The position numbers and the translations under genes are program-made. Shown here in pieces: positions 25,540-35,100 of a stretch of 51,701 nucleotides of DNA. This DNA is from JBCBCP01 sp038530575. GTDB taxonomy: Bacteria; Pseudomonadota; Alphaproteobacteria; Rhodobacterales; Rhodobacteraceae. The first letter of the stretch is position 1. Every line of letters starts with the position of its first letter. Below the pieces are notes generated by a model. The model searched no databases and was not told where the DNA came from. It saw only the letters and a program-made list of their open reading frames with translations. The stretch is from NCBI GenBank assembly GCA_038530575.1, contig JBCBCP010000020.1, positions 1 through 51,701 of the forward strand. Direction: 5' to 3'.

Positions 25540-27494
25540 TCTGCCGGCACCGCCCGTGGCTCGCGCCGGCGCGCCCCAGCAGCAACGCGAAAGCGGCGGT
25601 CCGACAGGCTCAGAAGCCCGCCAAGCGCCATGAGCCCCGATCCGATCCAGATCCAGTTCACCAGCGGCTTTATATAGGTGCGGATTACCCAGCCCCCGGG
25701 CTGTTCGTCGCCAATCACCAGGTAGAGATCGCGTTCGAGATCATAGTCGATTGCGGCCTCGGTTGTCGGCATCTGTGCCACGGGATAGACCCGCTTTTCC
25801 GGCATTAAGGTGCCAACTTCGCGCCCGGCGCGGGTCACATCCACCAGTCCGCGGGTGTAAAGATAGTTTGGCCCCTCGCCCTGCTCCACCCCGGTCAGCG
25901 TTAGTGTATAGGCGCCCACCTGATAGGGCTCGCCTATGGCGGCCACACGAATATCTTCGCTCTCATAAGTCGTCAGGAATGCGATACCAAGCATGGTCAC
26001 CCCAAGGCCCGAATGCGCAACTGCCTTACCCCAATCAGCACGCGGCAGGCGCAGAAGGCGGGACGCGCCGGATTTGCCGGTTCGGCTCCACAGGTCCAGT
26101 GCAGCGCCCATGATCAACCACGCGCCGAGGAAGGCGCCGATTGGGCCGCCCAGCGAATTGCCCGTCTGCATGGCCCAAACAAGGCCCGCAATCGCCACAG
26201 CGGCCAGAAAGACAAACCGCAAAGGCCGCATCGCCTTGCCAATGCGCGCCCGCTTCCAAGCCAGCATTGAACCAACGGGCAGGATGAGCCCCAGCGCGAT
26301 CATGAACGGCGTGAAGGCCATGTTGAAGAACGGTGGCCCAACGCTGAGCGTGCGGCCCATGAACATCTCGGCCACCAGCGGCCACATCGTGCCGACAAAG
26401 ACCACGAAACAGGACACGGCCAGCAGGATGTTGTTCGCCACCAGAGCGCTTTCGCGCGACTCCACGCTGAACACGCCCTTGGCCTCCATGATGCCTGCGC
26501 GCATGGCAAAGAGGATCAACGCGCCGCCCATGAAGAAGGCGATGATCATCAGGATGAAGACGCCCCGCTCTGGGTCATTGGCAAAGGCGTGAACGCTCGT
26601 CAGTAGGCCTGAGCGGACGATGAACGTACCGATGAGCGAAAAGCCAAAAGCAAGGATCGCAAGCAGGATGGTCCAGCTTTTCAAGGCCTCGCGTTTTTCC
26701 ACCACGATGGCGGAGTGCAGCAATGCGGCGGCCAAAAGCCACGGCATAAACGACGCGTTTTCAACCGGGTCCCAGAACCAAAAACCGCCCCAGCCGAGTT
26801 CGTAATAGGCCCACCACGACCCCAGCGCGATACCGATGGTCAGAAACACCCATGCCGCCAGCGTCCAAGGCCGGACCCAGCGGCCCCACGCCGCATCCAC
26901 GCGGCCTTCGAGGAGCGCCGCTACGGCAAAGCTGAAGGCCATCGAAAGGCCGACATAGCCAAGGTACAAAAAGGGAGGATGAAATGCCAAACCCGGATCC
27001 TGCAGCAGCGGGTTAAGGTCCTGCCCGTCAAAGGGCGGCACCGCGAGGCGCAGGAACGGGTTGGATGTAAAGATGATAAACGCGAAGAACGCAACAGCGA
27101 TGGCCGATTGAACCGCAAGAACCCGTGCGCGCAGCGTTTGTGGAAGGTTGCTGCCGAACCACGCCGCCATCGCGCCAAACAGCGTCACAATCAGCACCCA
27201 CAACAGCATGGAACCTTCGTGGTTTCCCCAAGTACCGGAAATCTTGTAGATCAATGGCTTGGCCGAATGCGAGTTCAGCACAACCAGCCGCAGGCTGAAG
27301 TCGGATACGATGAAGGCCCACATCAGCGCGCCAAAAGCGAACGCCGTCAACAGAAACTGCAGGTTCGCCGCAGGCTCGGCCACCGACATCCAGCCGGCAT
27401 CTTTTCGCGCCGCGCCGATGAGCGGAACAACCGCTTGCACGATGGCCACTACAAAGGCGAGGATGAGGGCAAAATGTCCAAGTTCGTTCAGCAT
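25536..27494 (-). CDS. ccmF: Cytochrome c heme lyase CcmF
   Basis: The 652-residue multi-spanning membrane protein carries the heme-handling WWD motif (WWAYYELGWGGFWFWDPVENASFMPWL near 240-270) and conserved histidines (GTWGNHEGSMLLW near 90-100). Together with CcmH it attaches heme from CcmE to apocytochrome c. It is the central gene of a leftward ccm cluster; between it and ccmE the GTA-type holin and endolysin genes are inserted. A 135-base gap with a hairpin lies upstream. Confidence 0.97.
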   Translation of the reverse strand: MLNELGHFALILAFVVAIVQAVVPLIGAARKDAGWMSVAEPAANLQFLLTAFAFGALMWAFIVSDFSLRLVVLNSHSAKPLIYKISGTWGNHEGSMLLWVLIVTLFGAMAAWFGSNLPQTLRARVLAVQSAIAVAFFAFIIFTSNPFLRLAVPPFDGQDLNPLLQDPGLAFHPPFLYLGYVGLSMAFSFAVAALLEGRVDAAWGRWVRPWTLAAWVFLTIGIALGSWWAYYELGWGGFWFWDPVENASFMPWLLAAALLHSAIVVEKREALKSWTILLAILAFGFSLIGTFIVRSGLLTSVHAFANDPERGVFILMIIAFFMGGALILFAMRAGIMEAKGVFSVESRESALVANNILLAVSCFVVFVGTMWPLVAEMFMGRTLSVGPPFFNMAFTPFMIALGLILPVGSMLAWKRARIGKAMRPLRFVFLAAVAIAGLVWAMQTGNSLGGPIGAFLGAWLIMGAALDLWSRTGKSGASRLLRLPRADWGKAVAHSGLGVTMLGIAFLTTYESEDIRVAAIGEPYQVGAYTLTLTGVEQGEGPNYLYTRGLVDVTRAGREVGTLMPEKRVYPVAQMPTTEAAIDYDLERDLYLVIGDEQPGGWVIRTYIKPLVNWIWIGSGLMALGGLLSLSDRRFRVAAGARRREPRAVPAE

Positions 27495-27556
27495 GGCTTA
27501 GGTATAAGCTGCCTTCCGCCGCCTGCCAATCCACGCCGATGTTATGTCGCAGGGCC

Positions 27557-27577
27557 CGGAAACCGATGCGGTTTCCG
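27557..27577. repeat. Perfect 9-bp stem, 3-base loop hairpin
   Basis: CGGAAACCG and CGGTTTCCG flank ATG in the 135-base gap between the holin stop and the ccmF start. There is no T-run on the minus strand, so it is not a classical terminator; it may stabilise the upstream mRNA, attenuate ccmF, or be a remnant of an intergenic palindrome. Confidence 0.5.
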
Positions 27578-27629
27578 CCCCCCTTTGCTCAGCCGTTCTA
27601 TTGGGGGCGGTAAATCACGTGTTTTCCTT

Positions 27630-28202
27630 TCAAGTCGCGCGCTGCCATGCCTCCAGCGCCGCGTTGCTGTCAGGCTCGACTGCCGAGAGGCCCAGCCGTG
27701 CGTCCGCTCCGGCATTGGCCGCGCCGACGCTTGCCGCGTTCAGCGCGCGCAACTCCTTGATATTGCCGATCACGGCGGGAACATGCGCCATGGTGCCAAC
27801 AATCTCCCGCTGGAACTGCTGGCTTTTCACCTGATGGCGCGCGCCGAAATAAAAGCTGACGATCACACCCAGCAGCCACCACAGCGGCTCTGGTACCAGC
27901 GCAATGCCCTGCATCCGTTCCGAAAACCACAGCGGATCGATCATCGCCATGACAAAGAGGCCAAGGATCCCCAGCGCCATCGCAGGGCGCGGCAGCCGGT
28001 TGACGCCGTCCATGAACCGGTCGAACCCGCCTTGCCGCGGCACGGCGTATTCGGCGCCATATTGCTGCATGGCCTGCCGCTGGATCTGCGCCGCGCGTTC
28101 GGCGCCCGCTTCGGTGTTTTCGCGAAACACCTCGACCGTATCTTTCACCACGTTGCGCCCGTTGCCAAAAAGCGTTCCAAACAAAGACCCGATCAACCCC
28201 AT
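27630..28202 (-). CDS. GTA-type holin (3-TM family)
   Basis: The 190-residue protein begins MGLIGSLFGTLFGNGRNVVKDTVEVFRENTEAGAERAAQIQ. Strong hydrophobic segments follow (about 75-95, MALGILGLFVMAMIDPLWF; about 107-122, LWWLLGVIVSFYFGA), then a hydrophilic tail. This matches the Pfam family of three-TM holins of the Rhodobacter gene transfer agent. It would let the endolysin reach the cell wall during GTA release. It starts ten bases before the end of the endolysin gene. No GTA capsid genes lie nearby, which fits known GTA biology, where lysis genes are separate from the main cluster. Confidence 0.85.
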   Translation of the reverse strand: MGLIGSLFGTLFGNGRNVVKDTVEVFRENTEAGAERAAQIQRQAMQQYGAEYAVPRQGGFDRFMDGVNRLPRPAMALGILGLFVMAMIDPLWFSERMQGIALVPEPLWWLLGVIVSFYFGARHQVKSQQFQREIVGTMAHVPAVIGNIKELRALNAASVGAANAGADARLGLSAVEPDSNAALEAWQRAT

Positions 28203-28804
28203 GATGCTACCCGCGCGTTGAATTCGGCATCACTCAAATGATATTTCGGCGCGATGAACTCCTCGGCGCGCTTGATCCAGCCGCCCTTCCCGCCTGCGCG
28301 GGTGCGTGCGTATTTGCGGCTGGCCGGGCGGCGGTCCGCGATGCGGAAGTAATAATTGCGCCGCGCGATCCCGTAGGCATCTACCAGGTGCCCAGGCGCC
28401 GCGCTCCAAGCAGCATGGGCCGCGCCAATGCTCTGCGGGCCAAGCGCCCCGTCCACCGTCACCTCGTGGCCCATCTGGCGCAGCAAACGCTGCAGGATCT
28501 TCACCGCATTGCCCCCCGCGTTGACATACATGTCAAAGACGGTCGCGTGCAGCGCGCGGGGCAGCTCCGCGATCAGCGGATCCTCAAAATAATGCTTGAT
28601 AAAGATTTGGATTGCCTGCGCGCGCGTCAGATTTCGCACGTCGCGCACGTCCACATCGCCGTCGCGGTCCAGATCAAGGCCCAACCTGCGCATGGTATGG
28701 ATCGTAACGCCAAAATTCGTCGCCCCGCCCGGATCGTCCGGGTCATTCACGAACCCGCCTTCGCGGCGCACTATCTCTGTCGCTATTTCCTTGACCGTCT
28801 GCAT
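28193..28804 (-). CDS. GTA-type endolysin (GH108 muramidase)
   Basis: The 203-residue protein is a glycosyl hydrolase 108 muramidase with a C-terminal peptidoglycan-binding part. The catalytic pattern REGGFVNDPDDPGGATNFGVT holds the presumed Glu15. TVDGALGPQSIGA follows near 117-128. Residues 44-55 (DLDRDGDVDVRD) match a complete EF-hand-type calcium loop, inserted between the catalytic segment and the next helix. It cuts peptidoglycan to release gene-transfer-agent particles. It is the first gene of the lysis pair and overlaps the holin. A CtrA-like double TTAA lies about 50 bases upstream. Confidence 0.87.
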   Translation of the reverse strand: MQTVKEIATEIVRREGGFVNDPDDPGGATNFGVTIHTMRRLGLDLDRDGDVDVRDVRNLTRAQAIQIFIKHYFEDPLIAELPRALHATVFDMYVNAGGNAVKILQRLLRQMGHEVTVDGALGPQSIGAAHAAWSAAPGHLVDAYGIARRNYYFRIADRRPASRKYARTRAGGKGGWIKRAEEFIAPKYHLSDAEFNARVASWG

Positions 28805-28851
28805 TCCAGCCTCCGCTCGATCTGAACGAGGACTGAATGCACCGGACGTGG

Positions 28852-28865
28852 TTAATGCAGGTTAA
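28852..28865 (-). promoter_or_regulatory. Paired TTAA (CtrA-like) before the lysis genes
   Basis: On the minus strand the sequence reads TTAACCTGCATTAACC, i.e. two TTAA separated by six bases, with the TTAACC half-site form, about 50 bases before the endolysin ATG. CtrA normally prefers a seven-base spacing, so affinity may be lower. CtrA is known to control GTA lysis genes in Rhodobacter capsulatus, which makes the site plausible here. Confidence 0.4.
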
Positions 28866-28877
28866 CCCAAGCGTGCG

Positions 28878-29324
28878 TTACTCGGACGGCTTGTAGACGC
28901 CCTGCTCTTTCAAGGCGTCGATCACTTCCGCCGGCATGTAGGTTTCGTCGTGCTTGGCCAAAATCTCAGTCGCTCGGAAAACACCGCCGGCATAGGTGCC
29001 GGTTGCAACCGTGCCTTCGCCTTCCTTGAACAGATCGGGCATGATGTCGTTACCCACATAGTGCACCGGTACAACCGCGCCGCCATCGGTCACCTCGAAA
29101 AAGAAGCGGTGTCCCTCGTCGGGGCGGATGCTACCATCGACCACAAGACCGCCAATGCGGAACACCTCGTTCTCGGGAGGCGGCGATGCGACAACCTCAG
29201 CTGGCGCGCGAAAGAACTGAAACGCATCTTGCGTGGCGTACCACATAAGCGCCGTCGATGCGGTGAGCGCGACGAAGGCAAGAACAATAACCTGTATACG
29301 CCGTTGTTTCTTCAGGCTTTTCAT
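28878..29324 (-). CDS. ccmE: Cytochrome c maturation heme chaperone CcmE
   Basis: The 148-residue protein has one N-terminal membrane segment (about 9-28) and a periplasmic OB-like domain. VPVHYVGNDIMPDLFKEGEGTVATGTY and the heme-carrying ILAKHDETYMP (His125, Tyr129) are the diagnostic segments. It binds heme covalently and hands it to CcmF. It starts seven bases after the argC stop, so it is probably co-transcribed with argC. Downstream the order is broken by the lysis pair before ccmF. Confidence 0.95.
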   Translation of the reverse strand: MKSLKKQRRIQVIVLAFVALTASTALMWYATQDAFQFFRAPAEVVASPPPENEVFRIGGLVVDGSIRPDEGHRFFFEVTDGGAVVPVHYVGNDIMPDLFKEGEGTVATGTYAGGVFRATEILAKHDETYMPAEVIDALKEQGVYKPSE

Positions 29325-29331
29325 CAGTCCC

Positions 29332-30360
29332 TCACGGAAACAGTGGGGCCATCAACAACCCCTCGGTCTCATCCTCACCTAACATCAGATTTGCGTTTTG
29401 CAACGCCTGGCCAGATGACCCTTTTGTCAGGTTGTCCAAAGCTGCCACAACGATAGCACGGCCGGCAATGCGGTCTCCGGTCACGCCGATATGCACAAAG
29501 TTGCTGCCCCGCACGTGATGGGTCGAGGGCGTTTCGCCAAAAGGCAGCACCTCGACAAACACTTCGTCCGCATAAGCCTGCTTAAGTGTCTCATGCACCG
29601 CATCCGCTTCACCAGAGACGTAAGCCGTCAGCAGAATACCCCGGTTCGCAGGCATGAGGTGCGGCGTAAACTGGACTTTGACATCGCGCCCGGCGATCCG
29701 GCTGAACTCCTGATCGAATTCGCCAAGGTGACGGTGCGTGCCGCCGACCGCATAGGCGTGATACCCTTCTGACAGCTCTGCATGCAGCAGGTTCTCTTTC
29801 AAGGACCGACCCGCGCCCGAAACGGCGCATTTCATGTCGAGGATGATATCATCAAGGTCGATCACCCCTGCTTTGATGAGCGGCCGCATTGCGAACTGAC
29901 CCGTTGCCGCATTGCACCCGGTCCCCGCCACGAGCCGCGCTCCGCGGATCTCGTCGCGATAAAACTCGGTCAGGCCATAGACCGCCTCGCTCTGCATCTC
30001 AACGGCACTGTGCGGGTTGCCATACCACGCGGCATAGGCTTCGGGATCGCGCAGCCGAAAATCGGCGCTGAGGTCCACGATCTTCAGATCGTGCGGCAAC
30101 CCTGAAATGACTTCCTGGCTGGTTTTGTGCGGCAGTGCGCAAAATGCAAGATCAATGCCGGACCAGTCGATTGCGTCGAACGCCACCATGTCCGGCAGGT
30201 CCAGATGGCGCAGGTGCGGGTAAACTTGGGCGAGGCTCTGACCTGCCTTGGAATGCGCACCCAGCGCCTTGATTTCAATTGAAGAATGCCCGGAGATCAA
30301 CCGGATGAGCTCCGCACCGGTGTAGCCCGATGCGCCGAGGATCGCGATGGAATGTGTCAT
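29332..30360 (-). CDS. argC: N-acetyl-gamma-glutamyl-phosphate reductase
   Basis: The 342-residue NADPH enzyme of arginine synthesis has the N-terminal nucleotide motif ILGASGYTGAELIRL, the GLPHDLKIVDLSADFRL segment and the catalytic Cys149 in VAGTGCNAATGQFAM. It is downstream of murI by 27 bases and upstream of ccmE by seven, apparently one leftward operon. Confidence 0.97.
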   Translation of the reverse strand: MTHSIAILGASGYTGAELIRLISGHSSIEIKALGAHSKAGQSLAQVYPHLRHLDLPDMVAFDAIDWSGIDLAFCALPHKTSQEVISGLPHDLKIVDLSADFRLRDPEAYAAWYGNPHSAVEMQSEAVYGLTEFYRDEIRGARLVAGTGCNAATGQFAMRPLIKAGVIDLDDIILDMKCAVSGAGRSLKENLLHAELSEGYHAYAVGGTHRHLGEFDQEFSRIAGRDVKVQFTPHLMPANRGILLTAYVSGEADAVHETLKQAYADEVFVEVLPFGETPSTHHVRGSNFVHIGVTGDRIAGRAIVVAALDNLTKGSSGQALQNANLMLGEDETEGLLMAPLFP

Positions 30361-30387
30361 GTGTCGTCTCGAATGGAATATGCAGTG

Positions 30388-31197
30388 TCAGGCGGCGTCA
30401 AAGGCGATGCTTCGTCGCATGAACTGCGTTGCGCGGTCTGACACGCGCTTTGGATCACCGGTCGTCAGGTAGGCGGCATCGCCCTGGCCCAACTTGTCCG
30501 GGTGCCGTTGAAGGTAGTCGGCAAGCGACTCTGCAACTAGCGCGGCCTGGCTAAAGACAGTCACGTCGGGGCCCAACGCAGCCTGAAAAACGTCCTGCAT
30601 CAGGGGATAATGCGTGCACCCCAAAATGGCTGCCTCTGGATTGGGCATCTTGCGTTTCAGCGCGTCGACATGTGAGCGAACAAGCGCTTCGGCGAGGATC
30701 ATGTCGCCGTCCTCGATGGCGTCAACGACACCGCCACAAGCCTGCGCCTCCACATCGACCCCAATCGCGCGGAAGGCCAGCTCGCGCTGGAACGCGCGGC
30801 TCGACACCGTGGCAGGCGTCGCAAACAGCGCAACGTGCTGCACGCCAACCTCGCGCGGGGGTGAGTTGTCCCCCCATTGCCGCTCGGTCAGCGCCTCGAT
30901 CAGCGGCACGAAGACACCCAGAACCCGCTTGCCGTCGGGTACCCAACCCTCCTGCATGCGCCGCAGCGCTGCCGCAGAGGCAGTGTTGCACGCCAGGATC
31001 ACGAGATCGCATCCCGCATCGAAACAGCGCTGCACCGACGCGCAGGTCAGATCATAAATGTCATCGGCATCGCGCACCCCATAGGGTGCATGGGCACTGT
31101 CGGCCATGTAAACAAATGGCACATCCGGCAGTCGTGCCTGCGCTGCCGACAAGACGGTCAACCCGCCCAAACCGCTATCAAATATGCCGATGGCCAC
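30388..31197 (-). CDS. murI: Glutamate racemase
   Basis: The 269-residue enzyme makes D-glutamate for peptidoglycan. IGIFDSGLGGLTVL leads the protein, and the two catalytic cysteines lie in LACNTASA (Cys70) and LGCTHYPLM (Cys194). It begins nine bases after the acyltransferase stop, so the two genes are probably co-transcribed. Confidence 0.96.
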   Translation of the reverse strand: MAIGIFDSGLGGLTVLSAAQARLPDVPFVYMADSAHAPYGVRDADDIYDLTCASVQRCFDAGCDLVILACNTASAAALRRMQEGWVPDGKRVLGVFVPLIEALTERQWGDNSPPREVGVQHVALFATPATVSSRAFQRELAFRAIGVDVEAQACGGVVDAIEDGDMILAEALVRSHVDALKRKMPNPEAAILGCTHYPLMQDVFQAALGPDVTVFSQAALVAESLADYLQRHPDKLGQGDAAYLTTGDPKRVSDRATQFMRRSIAFDAA

Positions 31198-31206
31198 CAG
31201 CGCCCC

Positions 31207-32130
31207 TTACTGGCGAGAAGGCTTTTCCCGCCAATGATCCTCGAACTCAAATCCCAGCTCAAAGCTCTTTGCCGGGCTTGGGTTGAGCTCGTAAGTGGCT
31301 TTGCGCAGGAAGTCCATCATCCCGCGCGCGTCCTTGGCCATAGGATCAAGCACATCCCGGCCAATCGGCGCGCCGATAACGACCCGCACCGGGGTGTCAA
31401 CGCGCTTCTTGAATTCCTTGATCATCAGACCCATGCGCAATGTGTTGTGCATGTGGCTTGCCAATTGGAACAGCTTGCTGGTGTGACCGTCAAAATAGAC
31501 CGGTACGACCGTCGCATTCGACTTGGCAATCATCCGCGCGGTAAAGCTGCGCCAGCCGGGGTCCATCGGTGTGCTGGCCAATGGTTTGACCGCCGTGCTG
31601 ACCGTGCCGCCGGGAAAGATACCAATCGCGCCACCTTCGGACAGGTAGTTCAGAGCGGTTTTGCGGGTCGCGATGTTCAGGGCCATCGCTTCCTTGGTCT
31701 CATCGAAAGAAATCGGCAGGATAATCTTGTTCAGATCTTCGGCCTTGCGAAACACCCGGTGTGCAAGGATCCGGAAATCGCCCCGCGCCTGCTGCAGGAT
31801 GTGGCCCATCATCAGGCCATCCAAAATGCCGTAGGGGTGGTTCGCGATCAGGATCAGCGGACCGTCAGTAGGAATGTTCGCAAGGCTTCCACCTACCACA
31901 TCCAAGGTCAGGCCATAGCGTTCGACCATCACCTGCCAGAAGTCACGGCCCGCCGCGACCTCATCTTCGTAGCCCTTGGCACGCTTAATGAGCCCGATCC
32001 GCCCGGTGGTGTTTTCCATTAACCGGATCATCGCACGCCCGCTCTTCGTCTCGGCCGAGTAGGCGTATGAAATATCCCGTGTGCTGTTCTCTCGGCCTTG
32101 CCCCATGGCTGCAATCCTGTTGCTCGTCAC
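31207..32130 (-). CDS. Lysophospholipid/hemolysin-type acyltransferase
   Basis: The 307-residue protein belongs to the PlsC-related acyltransferases. ANHPYGILDGLMMGH gives an H-x5-D active-site spacing (His98, Asp104) as in the hemolysin/OlsA-like branch. GIFPGGTVSTA is the second conserved block and FDGHTSKLFQLA a third. It should acylate a lysophospholipid or a lyso-ornithine lipid at the inner membrane; the substrate is not evident. It is the first gene of a leftward run with murI, argC and ccmE. Confidence 0.85.
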   Translation of the reverse strand: MTSNRIAAMGQGRENSTRDISYAYSAETKSGRAMIRLMENTTGRIGLIKRAKGYEDEVAAGRDFWQVMVERYGLTLDVVGGSLANIPTDGPLILIANHPYGILDGLMMGHILQQARGDFRILAHRVFRKAEDLNKIILPISFDETKEAMALNIATRKTALNYLSEGGAIGIFPGGTVSTAVKPLASTPMDPGWRSFTARMIAKSNATVVPVYFDGHTSKLFQLASHMHNTLRMGLMIKEFKKRVDTPVRVVIGAPIGRDVLDPMAKDARGMMDFLRKATYELNPSPAKSFELGFEFEDHWREKPSRQ

Positions 32131-32190
32131 GCTCTTATGTATGAGGTGCCAGCTATTCTGACTAGCCTATGCGACACTTGTGTGACCGAA

Positions 32191-35100
32191 TTACTCAGCG
32201 GCTTTTGCGGTATCTGTCCCGCCCGCACGTATTACCGACAACAGTTCCTCACGTCTTTTGGCCGCTTTGGCTTCGTTTGCCTGCTTGACCGGACCGAAAC
32301 CGCGGATGCTCAGAGGCAGCTCGGCCAGCGCAACAATCGCCTCGCGCGTCTGGGGGGTATCAAGCTTCAGGACCTCGGCCATGTCCGCCTCGTACTGCTT
32401 GATCAGCGCACGTTCCATCTTGCGCTCCGCCGTATGGCCAAACACGTCAAGCGGCGTACCGCGCAGCACCTTGAGCCGCCTGAGCACGCCCATCGGGCCC
32501 ATCATCCATTCACCGAATTGCCGCTTGAGCGGACGCCCATTTGGCCCTTCTTTCGATAGCATCGGCGGGGCCAGGTGGAAGGTCATCTTGAAATCACCGT
32601 CAAACTGCTCTGCCGCCTTGTCGCGGGTGGAACGGAGCAGGCGCGCGACCTCGTATTCGTCCTTATAAGCGAGCAGCTTGTGATAGCCCTTTGCCACGCT
32701 CAGGCGCAGATCCTGGGGCGCGGCCTCCACCATTTTGCGGAACCGTTTGGAGAGCCGCTTTGACTGGTAGTCAATCAGGTGCGCCGCGCGAAACTCGATC
32801 TGGTCCTTTTCCGAACGCGGCAGCTCGACCACGTTTGGCGCAAGCAGTTTGGCCGCGTCCTGAGGGTACAGCACCGCCCAGCGCCCGATCTCGAACGCAC
32901 GCAGGTTCTTTTCCACCGCGGCGCCGTTCAGCTCTACCGCCTGCCGGATGGCATCCGCGGTCAGGGGCACGAGGCCCCGCTGCCACGCCGCGCCAAAGAT
33001 CATCATGTTGGAAAAGATTGAATCCCCAAGCGTCGCCTTCGCAAGATCGGACGCGTCGAACAGATCAACACGCCCCGCCATCCGCGCTTCCAGCGCAACC
33101 TGAAGCCGGTCCGAGGGGAGCGCAAATTCGGTATCGCGGGTGAAGTCGCCCGTTATGATCTCGTGGCTGTTCACGACCGCTCCCGTGCGCCCGGCACTGG
33201 TCAGACCAAGCGTTTTGGAGCCGGCACTTACCACCAAATCACCGCCAATCAGCGCGTCCGCTTCGCCTGTGGCTACGCGGATCGCACTGATGTCGTGGGG
33301 GTCATTCGCCAGACGGCAGTGGATGTGCACCGCGCCGCCCTTCTGGGCCAGCCCCGCCATCTCCATCATGCCGGCGCCCTTGCCGTCGATATGTGCCGCC
33401 TGCGCCATGACCGCGCCGATGGTCACAACGCCCGTTCCGCCGACGCCGGTGATCACCACGTTCCAGGTGCCATCAATCGTTGGCAGCTCGGGAGCTGGCA
33501 TGTCGGGCAGGTCAACGGAGGTCGTCGCCGCTTTCTTCACCTGCGCGCCTTCGAGCGTCACGAAGGACGGGCAGAACCCGTTCACGCAGGAGAAATCCTT
33601 GTTGCAGGAGGACTGGTCGATCATGCGCTTGCGGCCCAGTTCTGTCTCTTTCGGTACGATAGAGACGCAGTTCGACTGCACCCCGCAATCGCCGCAGCCT
33701 TCGCACACGTCGGTGTTGATGAACACGCGCTTGTCCGGGTCAGGGAAGAGGCCGCGCTTGCGCCGACGCCGCTTTTCCGCCGCGCAGGTCTGGATGTAGA
33801 CTATGACGCTCACGCCTTCCGTCTTTGCAAACTGCTCTTGCACGGTTTGCAAATGGGCGCGCTCGTGGACCTCTACGCCGCGCTTTTTGAACGCACCCGG
33901 GTCCACGTCTTCCTTGTCGTCATAGACCACGGCGACGTGCTGACAGCCCATCGCGCGCACCTCGTCCACGATCCGCTCCGCGCTCAGGTCGCCTTCGTTC
34001 CCTTGCCCACCGGTCATCGCAACCGCGTCATTGTAAAGGATCTTGTAGGTGATGTTCGTGCCTGCGGCCAATGCAGCCCGGATCGCTTGTACGCCCGAAT
34101 GGTTGTAGGTGCCGTCTCCGAGGTTCTGGAACACATGTTCGCGGTTGGAAAACGGCGCCTCGCCGATCCAGTTCGCGCCCTCGGCGCCCATGTGAGTAAA
34201 CCCAAGCGTTTCCCGGTCCATCCACTGCGCCATGAAGTGACAGCCGATGCCCGCATAAGCGCGCGATCCATCGGGTACCTTGGTCGAAGAGTTATGCGGG
34301 CAGCCCGAACAGAAATAGGGCAGCCGCGCCGCGATCTCTTCGGCATTGTCGGACCGGCGCGCCGCGTCGAGCGTGGCAAGGCCCGCGGCGATGCCGTCCG
34401 TCTCGCGCCCCTCGTCTATCAGAACCTCGCCCAGCTTCGTGGCGATCTCGATCGGATCCAGCGCCCATTTGGCGCTAAAGAACACTTTGCCGTCCTTCGT
34501 CCCGCCATAGACGCGCCGCCCATTGCGATGATCGAAAAGCGCCTCTTTGATCTGAACTTCGATCAGCTTGCGCTTTTCCTCCACAACCACGATCAGGTCG
34601 AGCCCTTCGGCCCATTCGTTAAAGCCGCGCATATCGAGCGGCCAGACCTGCCCGACTTTGTATGTTGTAATGCCCAGCCGTTCCGCTTCGGCTTCGTCGA
34701 TGTTCAGCAGGGACAGTGCATGCACCAGATCGAGCCAGTTCTTGCCCGCCGCCACAAACCCGATCTTCGCCCCCGGTTTGCCCCAGACACGCTTGTCCAT
34801 CTTGTTGGCATAGGCAAACGCTTCGGCTGCATAGCGCTTGTAATCGATCAAACGCGCTTCCTGTTCGATGCGGTCATCAACCAGCCGGATGTTCAAACCA
34901 CCGTCCGGCATATCGAAATCAGGCACCGTGAACGTCAGGCGGTGCGGGTTGCCATCAACAACCGAGGTTGCCTCAACCGTGTCTTTCATTGTCTTCAGGC
35001 CAATCCAAACCCCGGCAAACCGACTGAGCGCATAGCCGTATAGCCCGTAGTCGAGGATTTCCTGCACACCCGCGGGGGAGACGACAGGCATATAGGTGTC

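Noticed and set aside
26715..28241. Long open frame (508 codons) opposite ccmF and the holin gene
   Set aside because: It crosses two genes with clear motifs and their gap, and its translation is rich in Arg, Gln and His without domains.
33163..35043. Long open frame (626 codons) opposite the ferredoxin oxidoreductase gene
   Set aside because: It is antisense to a well-recognised gene, has no family resemblance, and the high GC content makes such shadow frames common.
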